Shown here piece after piece: positions 26,334 through 39,765 of a stretch of DNA of 64,000 nt. The notes beneath the pieces were generated by a model. That model worked only from the letters and a program-made list of their open reading frames with translations, made no database searches and was not told the origin of the DNA. Made by a program: the position numbers and the translations under genes. The DNA is from Moringa oleifera. Lineage: Eukaryota > Streptophyta > Magnoliopsida > Brassicales > Moringaceae. Every line of letters begins with the position of its first letter. Position 1 is the first letter of the stretch. Location: NCBI GenBank assembly GCA_021397835.1, contig JAJFZO010000889.1:3720001-3784000 (forward strand). The letters run 5' to 3'.

Positions 26334-28343
26334 TCAACGACGTCGTTCAGGGGTCCAGTGCGGCAAGGCTAGGCTGAAATGCTTGGATACCACTCTGGAG
26401 TCAAGAAGTTCCATAATGGGAGTGAAGCTAACGCACCTTGGCACCTTGTACTGGTTGATAGACGCGCCCCTCGAAATTGCATAGTCCATCAGTTCCTCAA
26501 AGGTTCCACCCTTCACGACTCTTATCTCCAGTGGTCCAATTGAGTTGTCGGCGACTCGGCCTTGTCGGTAGACCGAATTGAGCGACTCCTCCATTGCTAG
26601 GCAACATTGGTTTAGGACATCATGACTTGGTGAATTAGCAGGGTCCTTGACGAGTAATTCCCAGAATATGACGTAATGTCCTGGGATCGTCTTAGTGTCT
26701 GCGAAGCTTGTGTACTCAACAACGCTGGTGTTGTATTCCTTGAGAAGATAGGAAGCGTTTTCAATGGCTTTTTGCAGCTCAGCCTCGTCGGTTTTGTCCG
26801 CGTCAATACTCAACAACACGTTCTTTCTCCTGATGAAGCGAAACTGCGGAGCTGAATTGTAGAATCCTGTGACTTGGAGGATGTCACCGACACGGTACCG
26901 ATTAAGTCCTGCATATGTGGTGATCACGAGCTCGTACTCCTTTCCAACTTCTACGTCAGCGAGGTCCACAAGACGGGGAGGGGAGTCGCGAGAGAGAGCA
27001 GGAGCGAAGGGTTCATGAGGCAAGAACTCGAAGTAGGCCATGTTTGGCATGATGGTGTATGAGACCTCAGAGGGTTTGCACATCGGCTTGAGGTTAAGCC
27101 CAAAGTAACACTCAGATGAGGCGTACATGGTGCAAGCCAGGGGCAGACCTCCGCTGTAATAGTCCAGTGTGGGAATGTACTGAGCCATGGCTCCGGTGAC
27201 TATAACGTCAAGATATTTAGTGTTGGGCCAAATCCTGGTGATGATGCCTTCCCAGTTCTCGTCTGAGCACTCCTTGGTGATGAAGTCAGCGAGCTCTGGG
27301 TTTGGGCTCAAGATCTTGCTCATGCATTCTTTGATTGAAGGGTCTGTGACTTTAGGGTTTAGGGTTCCGGTAGTGATATCATGAGCAAGCTCTCTCCAGT
27401 TGATTTGAAGGAAGCGGATGGCCCTGAGTAGGCCAGAGGCGAAGACTGCACCGACCCGAAGGACCTCTTCACGCATGATGAGGCCACAGAGCATCTGGGT
27501 GTACATGCTCTGGAAGGAATCGGAGCAGAGAATAGCCTCATTAGGGCTGGTGTAGACATTGTAAGGATCATACGGCCTGGTCTTGAAGTGCTCACTCTTG
27601 TAATAGCTTGTCAGAACTGGCCGCGCCAATAAGCCTCCTGGGGTTTTCGTCTCGGCCTTCACAAACAAGAAGTAAAGTCCCTTCCCGTTGTCCAACCCCT
27701 GCACGTAACTGTCGGCACCGCAAGCGAACAAGCAAATATGTCAGCCCAAGCAGATTTCAAGCAAAAGGCGAAGAAAACGTCAAAGGGATATGTTTACTCG
27801 ACTCACAGGTTCATGACAGGCATGAGAAGACTATACAATAGCTGACGACGATCCAACTCTTCTTTAATGGTTGGCATCAGTTTCCTTTCACCAGCCGATG
27901 TACCAGAACTGCAAATCCCAAAATTTTATTAATACTCCCAATTTTTCTTTTGAAAAAAAAAAAAAAAGCTACCCAGTAAAACTGAAAACCCATACCAAAA
28001 ATATCCTTGTAGGAGAGAGTTACCTTGTGAGGAACTCTGAAACTGGGTGAGCAGACAAAATAGCAGAACGGTCACCATTAGCGATACGTTGGATATCGGG
28101 CTGCAGATCCTCGTAAGCGACGACGGGAATCTTGGACTTGAAAGTGTCGCGGTCCGTAGCTCCATTAAGGTTGAAGCGCCTGAGGTACTCAGTGTCGGCG
28201 TTGCGACTCAGAATCTCACCCAGAACCCTCTCCTGCACCGGGTCGGTATTCTTCGTCATTTCCTCAATGAAGAGGAGAGCCTTGGTGTCCTTCTCGCATG
28301 GAGGAGGGCCCAGTGGGGAAGACAGAGCTGAATCAACGGCCAT
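26334..28343 (-). CDS. GH3.1: GH3 auxin-amido synthetase, copy A (GH3.1-like)
   Basis: Group II GH3 enzymes adenylate indole-3-acetic acid with ATP and join it to amino acids, which lowers free auxin; they act in the cytoplasm. Exons 28343-28024, 27908-27807 and 27708-26334 join in phase to 598 residues, a normal family length. The ATG at 28343 (MAVDSAL) is preferred over an in-frame upstream start at 28361 because it matches the family N-terminus. ATP/AMP motif [11 protein letters not shown], spans the first intron. Motif II is [14 protein letters not shown] and motif III is [19 protein letters not shown]. The C-terminus TPERRR is canonical. This is the copy that looks fully normal. Copies B and C lie to the right on the same strand. 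A TATA box, a G-box and an auxin-response core lie upstream. Confidence 0.93.
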
Positions 28344-28456
28344 GAGTGAAGAAGATATCAAGCTCTATCAGAGTTGAACAGTAAATCAAAAGGCAGTGAT
28401 GTATAACCGGAGAATCAATGAGAGCTTTGGTTGAGAGATGGTATGGCGAGCATGGC

Positions 28457-28464
28457 TTTATATA
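28457..28464 (-). promoter_or_regulatory. TATA box of GH3 copy A
   Basis: Minus-strand TATATAAA, about 115 nt before the ATG at 28343. The surrounding CTTCGCTATATAAAGCC is almost the same as in GH3 copy C, which supports a shared core promoter. Confidence 0.7.
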
Positions 28465-28503
28465 GCGAAGCAGAAGGATGCCTTCCTATGCGGAGCAGTT
28501 GTT

Positions 28504-28509
28504 CACGTG
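28504..28509. promoter_or_regulatory. G-box CACGTG upstream of GH3 copy A
   Basis: CACGTG core about 165 nt before the ATG. A CACGTG also lies about 125 nt before the copy C ATG. It is a typical bZIP/bHLH site; that it is bound is inference. Confidence 0.5.
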
Positions 28510-28688
28510 GACGGCCAGTCCCATTAGCACCTTTTGGAAGAAGTTGACGGAGTGTTCAAGATTCAGGGTTGTGGTCGAAGCGACATCACAAAATAAAATT
28601 TTTCTTTATTCTTTCGTTGTCTCGCAAGCTTTACGCCAGTATAGGGAACACATGGGTCCCACGACACGCAAGAATAGCAATCCGCAGA

Positions 28689-28694
28689 CCGACA
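28689..28694 (-). promoter_or_regulatory. Auxin-response core TGTCGG upstream of GH3 copy A
   Basis: Minus-strand TGTCGG (plus-strand CCGACA), about 350 nt before the ATG. TGTCGG is a high-affinity ARF site, and GH3 genes are classic auxin-induced genes. A matching site lies upstream of copy C. A six-base match alone is weak evidence. Confidence 0.5.
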
Positions 28695-30244
28695 TGTAGG
28701 CCCACATGTCGTGCCATATCAGCACTTAGCTGCATCTCTCCCTCGCGTCAGCCTCGCCACACGGCTCCTTTCTGGCGAGCCTGTTGGTTTCCGATAGCGA
28801 CTCTTGCCGGCATATTTTCCAATAATACGCCAAGATAAGTTAAAATTCCTGTTCTTTTTCTCTCCTCTTTCGTGCCTCTTTTATCTATCACCCGTTTGGC
28901 TGCAAGGAAAATCCCTTAATCCTTCATTACTAAGATAATTAATTAGTCCTACTGTCCAATATTAACAGAATTCTGTTATGCTAATGGCCATTTATAAACA
29001 AATGGGATAATTATATTATAAGATAGTTATCAAGGACAAATATTAATTCTAATTAAAGGCAAAAAGATATATGCTGCAACAATCACGTGGACATGACCAC
29101 TTCGTATTTTAAGATGATTTGGTTAGAATTTCTGTTTGTACTTGTTCTTTATGTCGGAAGCTGCTGCCAACGTTTTCATATGAGAGGGTAGGTGGGTATT
29201 TTCATTTTTGTAATTATTTTTTTACAATATGATGACAGTAGCATTACAAAATTATTGAAATTAATAACATTGTTTTCTTCACCATCTTTTGGGAATCATT
29301 ATAATAAGATCGATTATGTCTATCTGATTGAAAATTAAACTTTTTTTTAATTATAAATCAACACTGACATCAAAGGAATCCTAAGGATAAGTTCTACCAC
29401 CAAATTAAAGAACATAGGTAGAGTATATTTATATTTCTAGGGTTCCAATGTTAGAGGGTATCTTCTTATTGTAATCTTTATTTTAAAAAAAAAGATTAAT
29501 TAATTTTGATATGACTGTGGAGATGATAGAGGATTCCCTAGTTGTCTTGCCAAAAATGTTGCTAGGCTACTCATGTATAGGAAAACTAATGATTTTGAAT
29601 AAAATTACGTTTCCTTTTTGACAATTAATTCTCATTTTGTCTTCATCATATCCAAATAGTTCAGCTTCCATGATTTCACATTAATTAATGGTTACTCAAT
29701 TGCTTCCTCAAATTGGAGAGAACTTGCTAGCTTTAAAGAATTTGTATTTATCTGTGTTGCTTGCTCATCAATTTCTGGCTCTTGCAAGTTGCACCGCCTG
29801 TCCAAGCAAGAGTAGACCCAGATTGTTAGACAAAGAAATGGTTTCATTAGCAAATAAATTTGATAAAAAAATTTTACTGATCTGAGTTTTTTGATAAAAA
29901 ATTTAAAAATACTTTTATAATTTATAAAATTAATTAAAAAATTAATTATTAATATTATTAACTCATCATGTATTATAATTTTTTTTCAAAAGTTCAACAT
30001 AACTTATATCAGAACAGTATCTTAATTCAATAAATTGATCAATTTATTATGATGAATAAATACAAATCATCTACTGATTTGAATTTGTATTAAACTTTTT
30101 CATATAAAATTTAAAAGATATTTTAATAATTTAATAATAGTATTAAAAATAAAAAATTAATTATTAATTTTATTAAATTAATATGTATTGTAATTTTTTT
30201 AAAAAAAAATTCAACGCAATTAAACGAATAGATCTTATAAAAAA

Positions 30245-30800
30245 ATTAAATGAAAAAGCATGCTTTGGCTCATAACTGAGAAGAAAACTAGCATCTGGGA
30301 TGCTTGCTTTCTATCACGACTCCGTGACACTCTTACCCGATTTTCGTATTGGGGAAGACATTTGTGTTGTGGATCCATTATAAAACACAAATCATTACCA
30401 TTAAAGAACAAATCAGCAAATGTAGCAACCCTATTCCTATTCCTACTAATATTATTGATCCCAGACTAAATTCTCAGTCTTTCTCTGCACAGCTGCAGTT
30501 GTTGAAACTGACAAGCAAACACAATACTATACCCTACAATAATTATGAAAAATTTGACTGTTATTTCACATGGAACCCGAAATGGGAACAACAATTCAAA
30601 TACAGTGAGCCATAAAACATAGGGTAATTAATTTAATATAAGGGTACATCTTATAGGCATAAATTAAGTACCAATCACGAAAAATTGAGGTCATTGATGT
30701 GTGCGAACCATGCCTTCCTGATTAGGCATTTATAGAAACAAATTGCGTAGATATCGACCTCCCAACCACTACCCCAATCGAAAATATTGACATGTAATGT
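30245..30800. repeat. Duplicated noncoding block, partner at 43095-43650
   Basis: Shared, diverged order of landmarks: AACAAATCAGCAAATGTAGCAACCC versus its 43.2-kb counterpart, then CACAGCTGCAG or a related stretch, CCCTACAATA, a TTATAGAA segment and CCTCCAACCACTACCCCA-like DNA. It lies about 2 kb upstream of GH3 copy A; the partner lies about 1.5 kb upstream of copy C. It marks the extent of the segmental duplication. Confidence 0.65.
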
Positions 30801-33800
30801 AGAGTATTTCAATTTGTTTACGACATTTAAAATTATCTATTGATCTGATTTTTTTTAAATATATAATAAAAATTAAAGTTTAAAACTAAACCCATAGAAG
30901 CTTCTAATTGAGTTTAATAAAGTTAACAAAGTTTTTTACCAATTTTATTGACTTTTACTGATGTTGATTGCGTAGAAGGGAACACAGCGAAGAAAACCGG
31001 ATTTTCATACATCGGCAATGTTTAGTCTTCTCAAGCAAACCTACTTGGAATAGAAAATTCAGAAATTTGCAAATATGGTCATTGAGTTTACTTTGCGTAT
31101 GTGAGTAATAGAACTACTCCCGATTAATTTTCAACATTCTTATTTTTAAAGTCGTATATGATCCCAAAGTCAAAATTTATTTGGCACCGGCCGCAACTTG
31201 CAGTACAATCCGTATGATCGTATAAAATTAATTAATATGTACATTATCACCAAAAACAAGGCAATACAAAGAGTGTATTTTCATGCACTTTCTTGGGAAG
31301 CTTGTGAAATTGGCATTGTTTACATAATAAGAAGACTATATATATATCTACATTAAATTGTCACAAAATATAACTCAAAAATTGCACTATTGAATAATGT
31401 ATAAGATATTAAATTGTTATATTTGAAGACCCGGTTTTAATAAAATCATAATAAGATTATCTTAAAAGTAAAATTCATAACTATATATTAAAATTTTTAA
31501 ACATAAAATACATATAATGTGAACGACCGGACTGCCTACAGTTTCCAAATTTGAAGGTCCAAAATTTGTATTACTAGTATGATTTTATAATTTTTTTAAA
31601 TTCAACATGTTTTAAATTCAAATAAAATGTTTACACTAAGTCTTAAAAAACAAAAAATCAAGACCGACCCTGATAACCAAAATCAAGACAACAATATATT
31701 TATGTCTGAAAAATGGTTTACACACATCAATGAAGCCGGGAAGCTGGAAGGAATAGACAGATATATGTACAAAATTGAAATGTAAACGATACAAATCTCT
31801 TCAAAGAGTGAATTAATTAACAATCTAACAATTAGGGCAATATGTCAAAGTTTGAAGATGACTGAGATACAATAACTGATATATAAGTCCCTAGCTAAGC
31901 CTATTAGGGCAGTGAAGTGGTTGATTTGGGCACAGTTAACGGGTAAAGGAGGAGGAAAAAACGAGTTGCAGGGCGGTCCCGTTGGTAGGCAGAGATGCAG
32001 AGGGAGAGGGAATCAAGCATCGGGGGCATGACCCCTCCATGTCTCCCCCATATCTGCTGTTCTTAATGAGAAAAAAATGTCAGATAGAGACAGAGTTTGG
32101 TCAGTCCCCTACTTGGGATTGCTTGCGAACTGCTCATCACTAGATGCTCGTCCAGGCAGTCCTCTAGTCAATCACACAATTAAAACCCACGAGGGGCTAT
32201 TATTGCGCATGCCACACTACGTTCTTCTACTTACGTAAGACAACAAGCTGCATCCCTGACAGCTCCAAAATGTCCCCATATCTTCAATATATATTGAAAA
32301 TAACATTTTTGTATTTTATTATATTACACAAAATAATTTTATTTTTTTTTTTAAAAGTGTCAATTTGAGCAGACGTGAAAGGTTTTTTTTTTTTTTGGAT
32401 GTTGGGTTACCTAAGCGACTTGTTGAATTAAAAAGAGTTTTTCATGTCCTTCTTTGTTGATTTTTCAAGTTATTAAAAGTCAGAAATGAGATAGATGATG
32501 TATATATATCCTTCACGTTATCTTTATTTTGCTCTTTACGATTAAAAAGATTAATTGTTTCTTTCAATCTATATTGAAATATTTAACAAATTTATAATTT
32601 AAAAAATACATCTTTTTTTTGGAGATGTGAGGATTGATTGTGTCACTATCATGAGCAAATTGCTTTTGATTGATAATGGTAATCGTAAGCTCCTACATCA
32701 CATATAGTTTAAAAATATTTTCAAGCATTTTATTTTTAATACTTATCTAATTTGTGACAAGAAATTAAAATTAATTATTAGTTCATAACATTATTGGAAT
32801 AATTTGAACCTTTATATATATCACTGATCAAGAAATCAAAATTTGACTATATATAAGTGGCTAGCTAATCAAAGACGATAATTAAATTAGGACATGGTAA
32901 TGTAGAGCTTTTGCATTCTCCTATGTAATTAATTTCTCATTGTAAGAGTAATGGCTGCAAATTATGGTCGCAATTCAAAGAACATATAATTAATTAATAA
33001 GGAAGGAAAGGATAAGATCAAGGAAACTTCATTGGACAAAATTAATACGCAAAAATAAATCCATCTACCAGAAAGTTATGTGCATGAAAATGACAACACG
33101 AAATTATTTGTGAAGCACAAAGAAGGTGGATAGCATGCAATGACTTGATTAATTAATCATGTACACATGGTAGTCTACTCCCATTAATTAGCCCACATCA
33201 AACGAGTCGTTTTCGTCATCTTTGCAGCTTTCATACCAGACATTGAGATGAAATCTGATGTGATAAAAGATTCATCAATCAATGAGGGCCGGCTGCCATC
33301 TTCTCTTCTTCATCATGAATCCTTTGTTATGCTTTTTTTACTGTTTAAAGTCGCCAAGCATCATGGATTTACAATCTCATAAGATATATATTATCTGTTT
33401 TGAACATAATTTAGCTGTCTCTCTTTATATATCCAAAGAACTGCATGCCTTAGTTCAGCATTTCTCAGCTTTTTCGTGCTATTTATCTTTACAATGGGAA
33501 TGCAAGAAATGACTGTACACAGTGCAACAAAGGTCCATGGATAAATCAAAATTGTTGTTATCATCTTTACGAATCTTGTCTAGTCCTTTCTGCTACTTGG
33601 AAAGACAAGTCAGTGGGGCATATTCATGCATGCTCCCATCCTTTGCAAATAAACCCTTTTCCTTTTTCTATTCTCAGTTCAATTATTAGTACTGTAATGA
33701 CAAAGGGCTAGCTAGCTGAGTCCCTTTGTATCACAATTTGAAGCACACACATTGCATTAATCGCACAAGGAATCTTCACCCGAGAGATAAAAAAACATGG

Positions 33801-35419
33801 CAAAGTTGCTAAAGAGCATGATGACAGAGCGAGTAATTATATCAATGGGGTTAATGTGAAATAATTTTACATGATAGACTGTCATAGATAACAAAAAATG
33901 CGAAAGGTTCAGTGCATTTACATGGCTTTCAAAGTGAGACACTGAGATAGAAATAATTGGAGAGAGTGGTGACTTTTCTGTCACGGAAGGAGGAGGATGA
34001 ACATTGTCACGATTGATATATTCAAGTGCATCTTGTTACGCAATGGAAAATGACAGTTCAAGCAGGTGAGCCGGTCCATGCATGCTTATTTTTGGGCAGA
34101 AATACGTATAAAGCCAAACTGATCTTTCCATGTTCTTGCTTTTTGCTGGTCCTTGTATTGCATGCTAGCTTGCTAGCTGCACCCACTTTGTTCCTTGTAC
34201 CAAATGCATCGTATCGTGATCCTTGTTTTTTTGTTCATGCTGCTAATGCCAAAAGCATATATGCTTGACTTTCTCATGGTTGTATGCTGTGTTTCTTCAC
34301 AATCTTAATTTCAATTAGGTATATATTGATATAACTGTTAGTTGATTTGGGATATTTATGTGTACCTAACTTGGCCATTACTGTTCAAGTTTTATATCAA
34401 TCAAACTGACTGAATTGTTTGAGATAAAAGTCTTTTTTTTTAATTTTTTAATTAGCTACTAACGGAATGAACACACGAAAATATTGAAAACCTGTTAAAA
34501 AAAAAAAAGAGAGAGGGGACTTTAGTCTATATCTATAAAAATTTTCATGAATTCCTCTCGTCAGTGACTACAATTGAGTTTTATTGATTTGCACGTTTAA
34601 TGTCACAACAACAAATGTTTGATATCTTCATATGGGGACACAATCAAGGCATATAATTAACTTTGATTCTTCTATGTCTATGATTGGTCAATCCTATTCG
34701 TATAGGCACAATTCTTTACGAATCGATCACCTTTAAAGACAGAGTAAAAGTGAAATTAAAAAGGACGAGGCTAGAGCTTAATCATATCACAAGGTCAACA
34801 TTTAGCATGTTCTTCAGGTTGTAATAAAGGAGAATATGCTTAAGTTTCGCCTTGGTAAGAACAGACATCAGTGGGCTATATGTCCTAATACATCCACACA
34901 AACTTAATAGGAATCAATTATAATTTGAATTTATCAATGCAAAACAAATTTACGGCTTTAAAACATACTATAAACATGCATGCCGACATGTCTTTGATTT
35001 TCCATTTTTTGTACCATTCACCAAAATTTTATCCTTTGACAAGTAAAAATCTCTTCAGCTTTTGAACATTCATGCATAGGGATTACACTATGCAGACTTA
35101 AAGGAGAGGAAGCTTTATCATAAAGCTATGAGGAAGCTCAGCCACTCCGTTGTTACATAGCCGCCTATAAAGCTTTCTTTCCTGGTAGGGTTCCAGAGCA
35201 GGGAAAGCTATGATCAGGGAATCTTAACAGTCACATGGCTGTAGAACTAGGAGATGATGGTAGGCGTCTCTTTAGTTTCTGCTTGCATATCTTTCTTGGT
35301 AGATGTTCCTCTTTAGTCAAGGCTTGTAAACATTCCTGTCTGCCTGCACATGCCTGTCTATCCAATTGTGAATTGGTGGAGATTAACGCTTTTGTTTTTG
35401 AATCAGTTTAATTAATCTT

Positions 35420-35540
35420 GGATTTCTGCTTCAGACCAAACAGGTTCTTGACTTGAAACACCTTCTGAAATGGGCTTTCTGAAAATTAGGCCTAATAACA
35501 TTTTGGACAGATGAAATGACCCATCACGGCCGAATCTGTT
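35420..35540. repeat. Duplicated noncoding block, partner at 44025-44135
   Basis: Both blocks contain TTCTGCTTCAGACCAAACAGG, then GAAATGGGCT, then a stretch ending near GATGA and GACCCATCA. The order and spacing are similar, with an extra segment in the 44-kb copy. Confidence 0.75.
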
Positions 35541-37174
35541 TCGGTCAAGGCAGCCCACCAGGTGAAGAACCACCCGAAGCTTCCTATGCATGTTCGTGGA
35601 TCATGCGCAGTACTATTCTGCCAAACTGAAAAAGAAAGGCAGATATTCTCTGAATTTGATTTTTTTTTAATTTTTTAAATAATAAAATATTTTTCCTTTA
35701 ATAATTTGGTATTGTAAAAAAAATTTAAATAAAACAAATCCCTAATAATATATTTTATTAAATTATGAGGTATTAATATTTTTTGATAAATTATTAAAAA
35801 TCAAATCAGCAGATAATTTATTTTCAAAAAAAGATTATGTAAAGGTCAAATGAATCAGCATTATATTAAGCTTACTTGTTTTATTATTTTTCTGTAAATT
35901 GTGTATATTTTGAAATCTGTAGATTGTAAATTATGCATGTGGATTGTGGACCTTATATTTGATGAATTACTTGATGAACTAATCTATTAAAATCAATTAA
36001 ACTAGCTAATGGATCACATATGGTCCAATCTCATTACATTTGTTTAAATTTAAATAAAATTTTATATAATAAGTATCATAAAAATTTTATCAATAAAAGT
36101 AATTAATAACATGATCTATTAATATTTCTATTTAATTTTTAATATATATATATATATTAAATTAATACAATATATGTATTATATATAAATATAAATATAT
36201 ATCACATATATAAAATTAGATTTTTTAAAATATTATCAAATTTTAGTGTGTTATGATATTGCAAAATAAGGTCATTTAAATTTGTTAATTTATAAATTAG
36301 TTTGTCTTATAAAAGAGAATCTAACTCCATTTAATTTATTTATTTTTATTAAAAATATGTATAAAAAATTTTAAATTATTTATTTTACATATTAATCTCT
36401 ATGTTATAATTAAATAACAACACGTATTCCCTTTTAATTTAATCGATTTTAATATTAGAAATAAAAATGTAATGAGTTTGTTATACATCCAATATCCTAC
36501 AAATATGAAATTTTGAATTTAAATTTTTTTATTTCAAATTTTTATTATTTATTTTATATGACAAAATTTAATGTATGTTAACTTTTTAAAATAATAATAA
36601 ATAATAATATTTATCAGATTTATCTATATAAAATTTATTAAACCGATCAATAAATGATTTCATACGGGTTAAATTCGTTTAAAATATAATAAAATAATTC
36701 ATAAAATATAATTTTATATATTAAATTAATAAATAAAATACAAATTACATATTTTTCAATCCACCAAAATTAAAAATCTGTCGAGCCTTTTTACATGTCG
36801 GATCCATTGCCACCTCCCTAAGATGATATTAAAGTTTTAAGAAAGTATAATTGCTTTTATGTGCATTGATTTTCTTTCCTTTTTTCTGTTTAGATTATCA
36901 TTAATATGTAAAAATTGCTTGATTTATTTCCTCGAGAGATGAGAGAATCATTTGTTAAAACACATAATCCTGAATAATTGGATGCATACAAAGATTCAGC
37001 CTACTTTCAGACGTCATTGCCTCAAATAAATCTGAAAGCAAAGAAAAAGGACAGCAAGTCACCATTGACAACCAAACATTACATTAGACAATTATCTGAT
37101 AGGCCAGAGAAGTGTATATATGTTCCTCTCTCAAGATGTCTTTATTTGGTTGGATATACAGCCAAGCAGGTTGC

Positions 37175-38563
37175 CTATATATCGCCAACTTTCGTTATGC
37201 GATCAAGGACTTCGTCCGGTGTCCAGTGCGGGAAGGCTGGGCTGAAATGCTTGGACGCCACCTTCGAGTCAAGAAGTTCCATTATTGGAGTGAAGCTAAC
37301 GCACCTCGGCACCTTGTACTGGTTGATCGAAGTGCCCCTTGAAATTGCATAGCCCATTAGCTCCTCAAACGTCCCACTATTCACTACCCTTATCTCCATT
37401 GGCCCAATCGACTTGTGTGCGACTCGGCCTTGTCGATACCATGAGTTGAGCGATTCCTCCATTGCTAGGCAACATTGGTCCAGAACTTCATCACTTGGTG
37501 AGTTAACTGGGTCCTTAACATGTAATTCCCAGTATATCACGTAATGTCCTGGGACTGTCTTGGTGTCTGCGCAGCTAGTGTACTCAATAGCACTAGCATT
37601 GTATTCCTTGAGAAGAGAGGAAGCCTTTTCAATGGCCTGTTGCAGGTCAGCCTCGTCGGTTTTCTCCGCCTCATGCTCAACAACAGGTTCTTTCTCCTGA
37701 TGAAACGAAACTGTGGAGCCCAATTGTAGAAACCTGTGACTTGAGGGATGTCATTGACCATGTATCGATAAAGACCTGAATAGTTGGTGACAACGATCTC
37801 GTATTCCTTCCCAATTTCTACATTAGCCAGGTCAACGAGAGGGGGAGGCGACGCGCCGGAGAGAGGTTCAAGGAGCAAGAACTCAAAGTAGCCCATGTTC
37901 GGCATGATTGTATATGAGACCTCAGATGGTTTGCACATCGGCTTAAGATTAAGCCCAAAGAAACACTCAGATGAGCCGTACATGGTGCAAGCCAAGGGCA
38001 GACCCCCACTGTAATAGTCAAGCGTCAGAATGTACTGAGCCATGGCTCCGGTGACTATAACATCAAGATATTTAATGTTGGGCCAAATCCTAGTGATGAT
38101 GCCTTCCCAGTTCTCCTCTGAGCACTCCTTGGTGATGAACTCCGCGAGTTCTGGATTCGGCTTCAAGATCTTGCTCATGCATTCCTTCACTGAAGGGTCT
38201 GTAATTTTCGGGTTTAGAGTTCCGGTGGAGATATCATGATCAAGCTCTTTCCAATTATTCTGTAAGAAACGGATAGCCCTGATTAGGCCAGACGCAAAGA
38301 CGCAACCCATGCGTAGAACCTCTTCATGCATGAAGAGGCCGCAGAGCATCTGGAGGTACACGCTCTGGGAAGTGTCGGGGCACAGAATGGCTTCATCAGG
38401 GCTAGTGTAGACATTGTAAGGGTCATATGGCCTGTTCTTGAAGTGCTCGCTCTTGTAGTAACTTGTCAGAACTGGACGTGCCAATAAGCCACCCGGGGTC
38501 ACTGTTTCGGCTTTCACAAACAAAAGGTGCAGTCCCTTTCCTTTGTCCAAATCCGGCACATAA
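37175..38563 (-). pseudogene. GH3 copy B, 5'-truncated and frameshifted pseudogene
   Basis: Only the third exon of a GH3 gene remains. Its acceptor-side start corresponds to 38563 and it ends at 37175. Exons 1 and 2, which in A and C carry the N-terminus and motif I, are absent: unrelated DNA begins about 30-40 bp into the intron upstream of exon 3. The exon has a one-base deletion near 37675-37685. Copy C has AGCATTGACGTGGAC where B has AGCATGAGGCGGAG, so the frame breaks before KTDEADLQ. Motif III reads YMVND instead of YRVGD. The C-terminal tail matches copy C, not copy A. Elsewhere the sequence stays close to copy C, so decay looks fairly recent. Confidence 0.92.
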
Positions 38564-38579
38564 CTGTTATCAGAGCATG

Positions 38580-39765
38580 TTTATACACACCAAACAATTA
38601 ATATATCATCCCCAACAGAAATATATTCCAACAGCAGCTCGTTCCTCACAAAAGGAAGCATAAACCCAACCAAAATGGTCAAAGTAAGAAAAAGAACAAT
38701 GAGCCAACCGAGGGCAACATCATGGCAAGTTACCCTTCCCTTACGTAAATAGGGCAACAATTGACCCCCCCCTTTGATTTGGTGAGAGCGCCTTCTATGA
38801 GCTTCCTCGCTAGCAAGTTGGGCTTGTCTTAGAAAGCTGGGCTTCATTTATAAAGGGTTGGGTTTAATTCTAGGCTTAATTCGTAAATGATTCCAAAAAT
38901 ATTTCCAACAATAGAAGAAAATCTTGGATAATAGAGCATAACTATTTTTATTGGTAATATATATATATATATTGTATTTTTTATGTCATGATAAATAAAA
39001 AACAGAAATATAAATAAAAAATAAAAATAATTTATACATAATAATTAAAAATAACATATTATCAAATTTGTAATCATTATTGAAACGAGATTGCAAAGTG
39101 TTAACACCTTTTTACCTTTTTTACACGTAGCTAATTCTAGAATTCAGTTTTAATGATCATATACCAAAATTTTTTATTTTATTATAACTTAACATTTTTT
39201 TAACTCACTACATATTACTTCACCTGAGATCAACTCCATTAATTTTAAATTTTTTAAAATAAACAATTAAAAAATTTGTTCATTTCTCTTAAAAAAATTA
39301 TAAAATAATTGATAAGGACTATGCTCTTTCTCTCCACTGTTTATTTGCAGCCATGTCTTCCCTTTTTTTCCCTATGCAGCTTAATTGTTATATATTATTA
39401 TTTTGTTAGTTATGTAAATTAAAATTGCTAGATCAATTTCCTCCAGAGATGACATACATAATCACTTCTTAAATCAAATAATCCTCGATTTGATATATGA
39501 TTCTGAATGTTGGATGTCTTTGCCTAAACTGCGAGAAAGATGAAGGCAAAGAAAAGAGGACAAGGAATTATCTTGACAACCAGAACATGAAACCAAACAA
39601 TTATATGATCGATGCGGGCAGAGATGATATAAACTTGTTACACAAACATAAAACCATGTGATTATTCAGGAGATAACTAAAGCAAAGGCATCTTCAGAAG
39701 TTTATATATGTTCTTCCCTCAGAATGCCTTTAATTATTTGGTTGGAATATTGCAAAGCAGGTTGC
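38580..39765. other. Foreign segment and AT-rich spacer between GH3 copies B and C
   Basis: From about 38610 the DNA no longer matches the GH3 intron. About 38615-38910 is more GC-balanced. Read on the minus strand from 38910, it opens TGTTGGAAATATTTTTGG, which resembles an LTR-retrotransposon terminus, but I found no second end or target-site duplication. From 38920 to 39500 the DNA is AT-rich. From about 39425 to 39765 is the 3' flank of copy C, similar to that of copy B (36915-37170). Confidence 0.45.

Larger units (their letters stand above)
28700..36900. other. Long intergenic region between GH3 copies A and B
   Basis: More than 8 kb of mostly AT-rich DNA with no supported gene. Two blocks (about 30245-30800 and 35420-35540) have counterparts upstream of GH3 copy C at about 43095-43650 and 44025-44135, so they belong to the duplicated GH3 unit. 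Between them, about 31000-35000 looks unique within this window. An AT dinucleotide run lies near 36140-36160. Short ORFs here show no recognisable protein. Confidence 0.6.
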
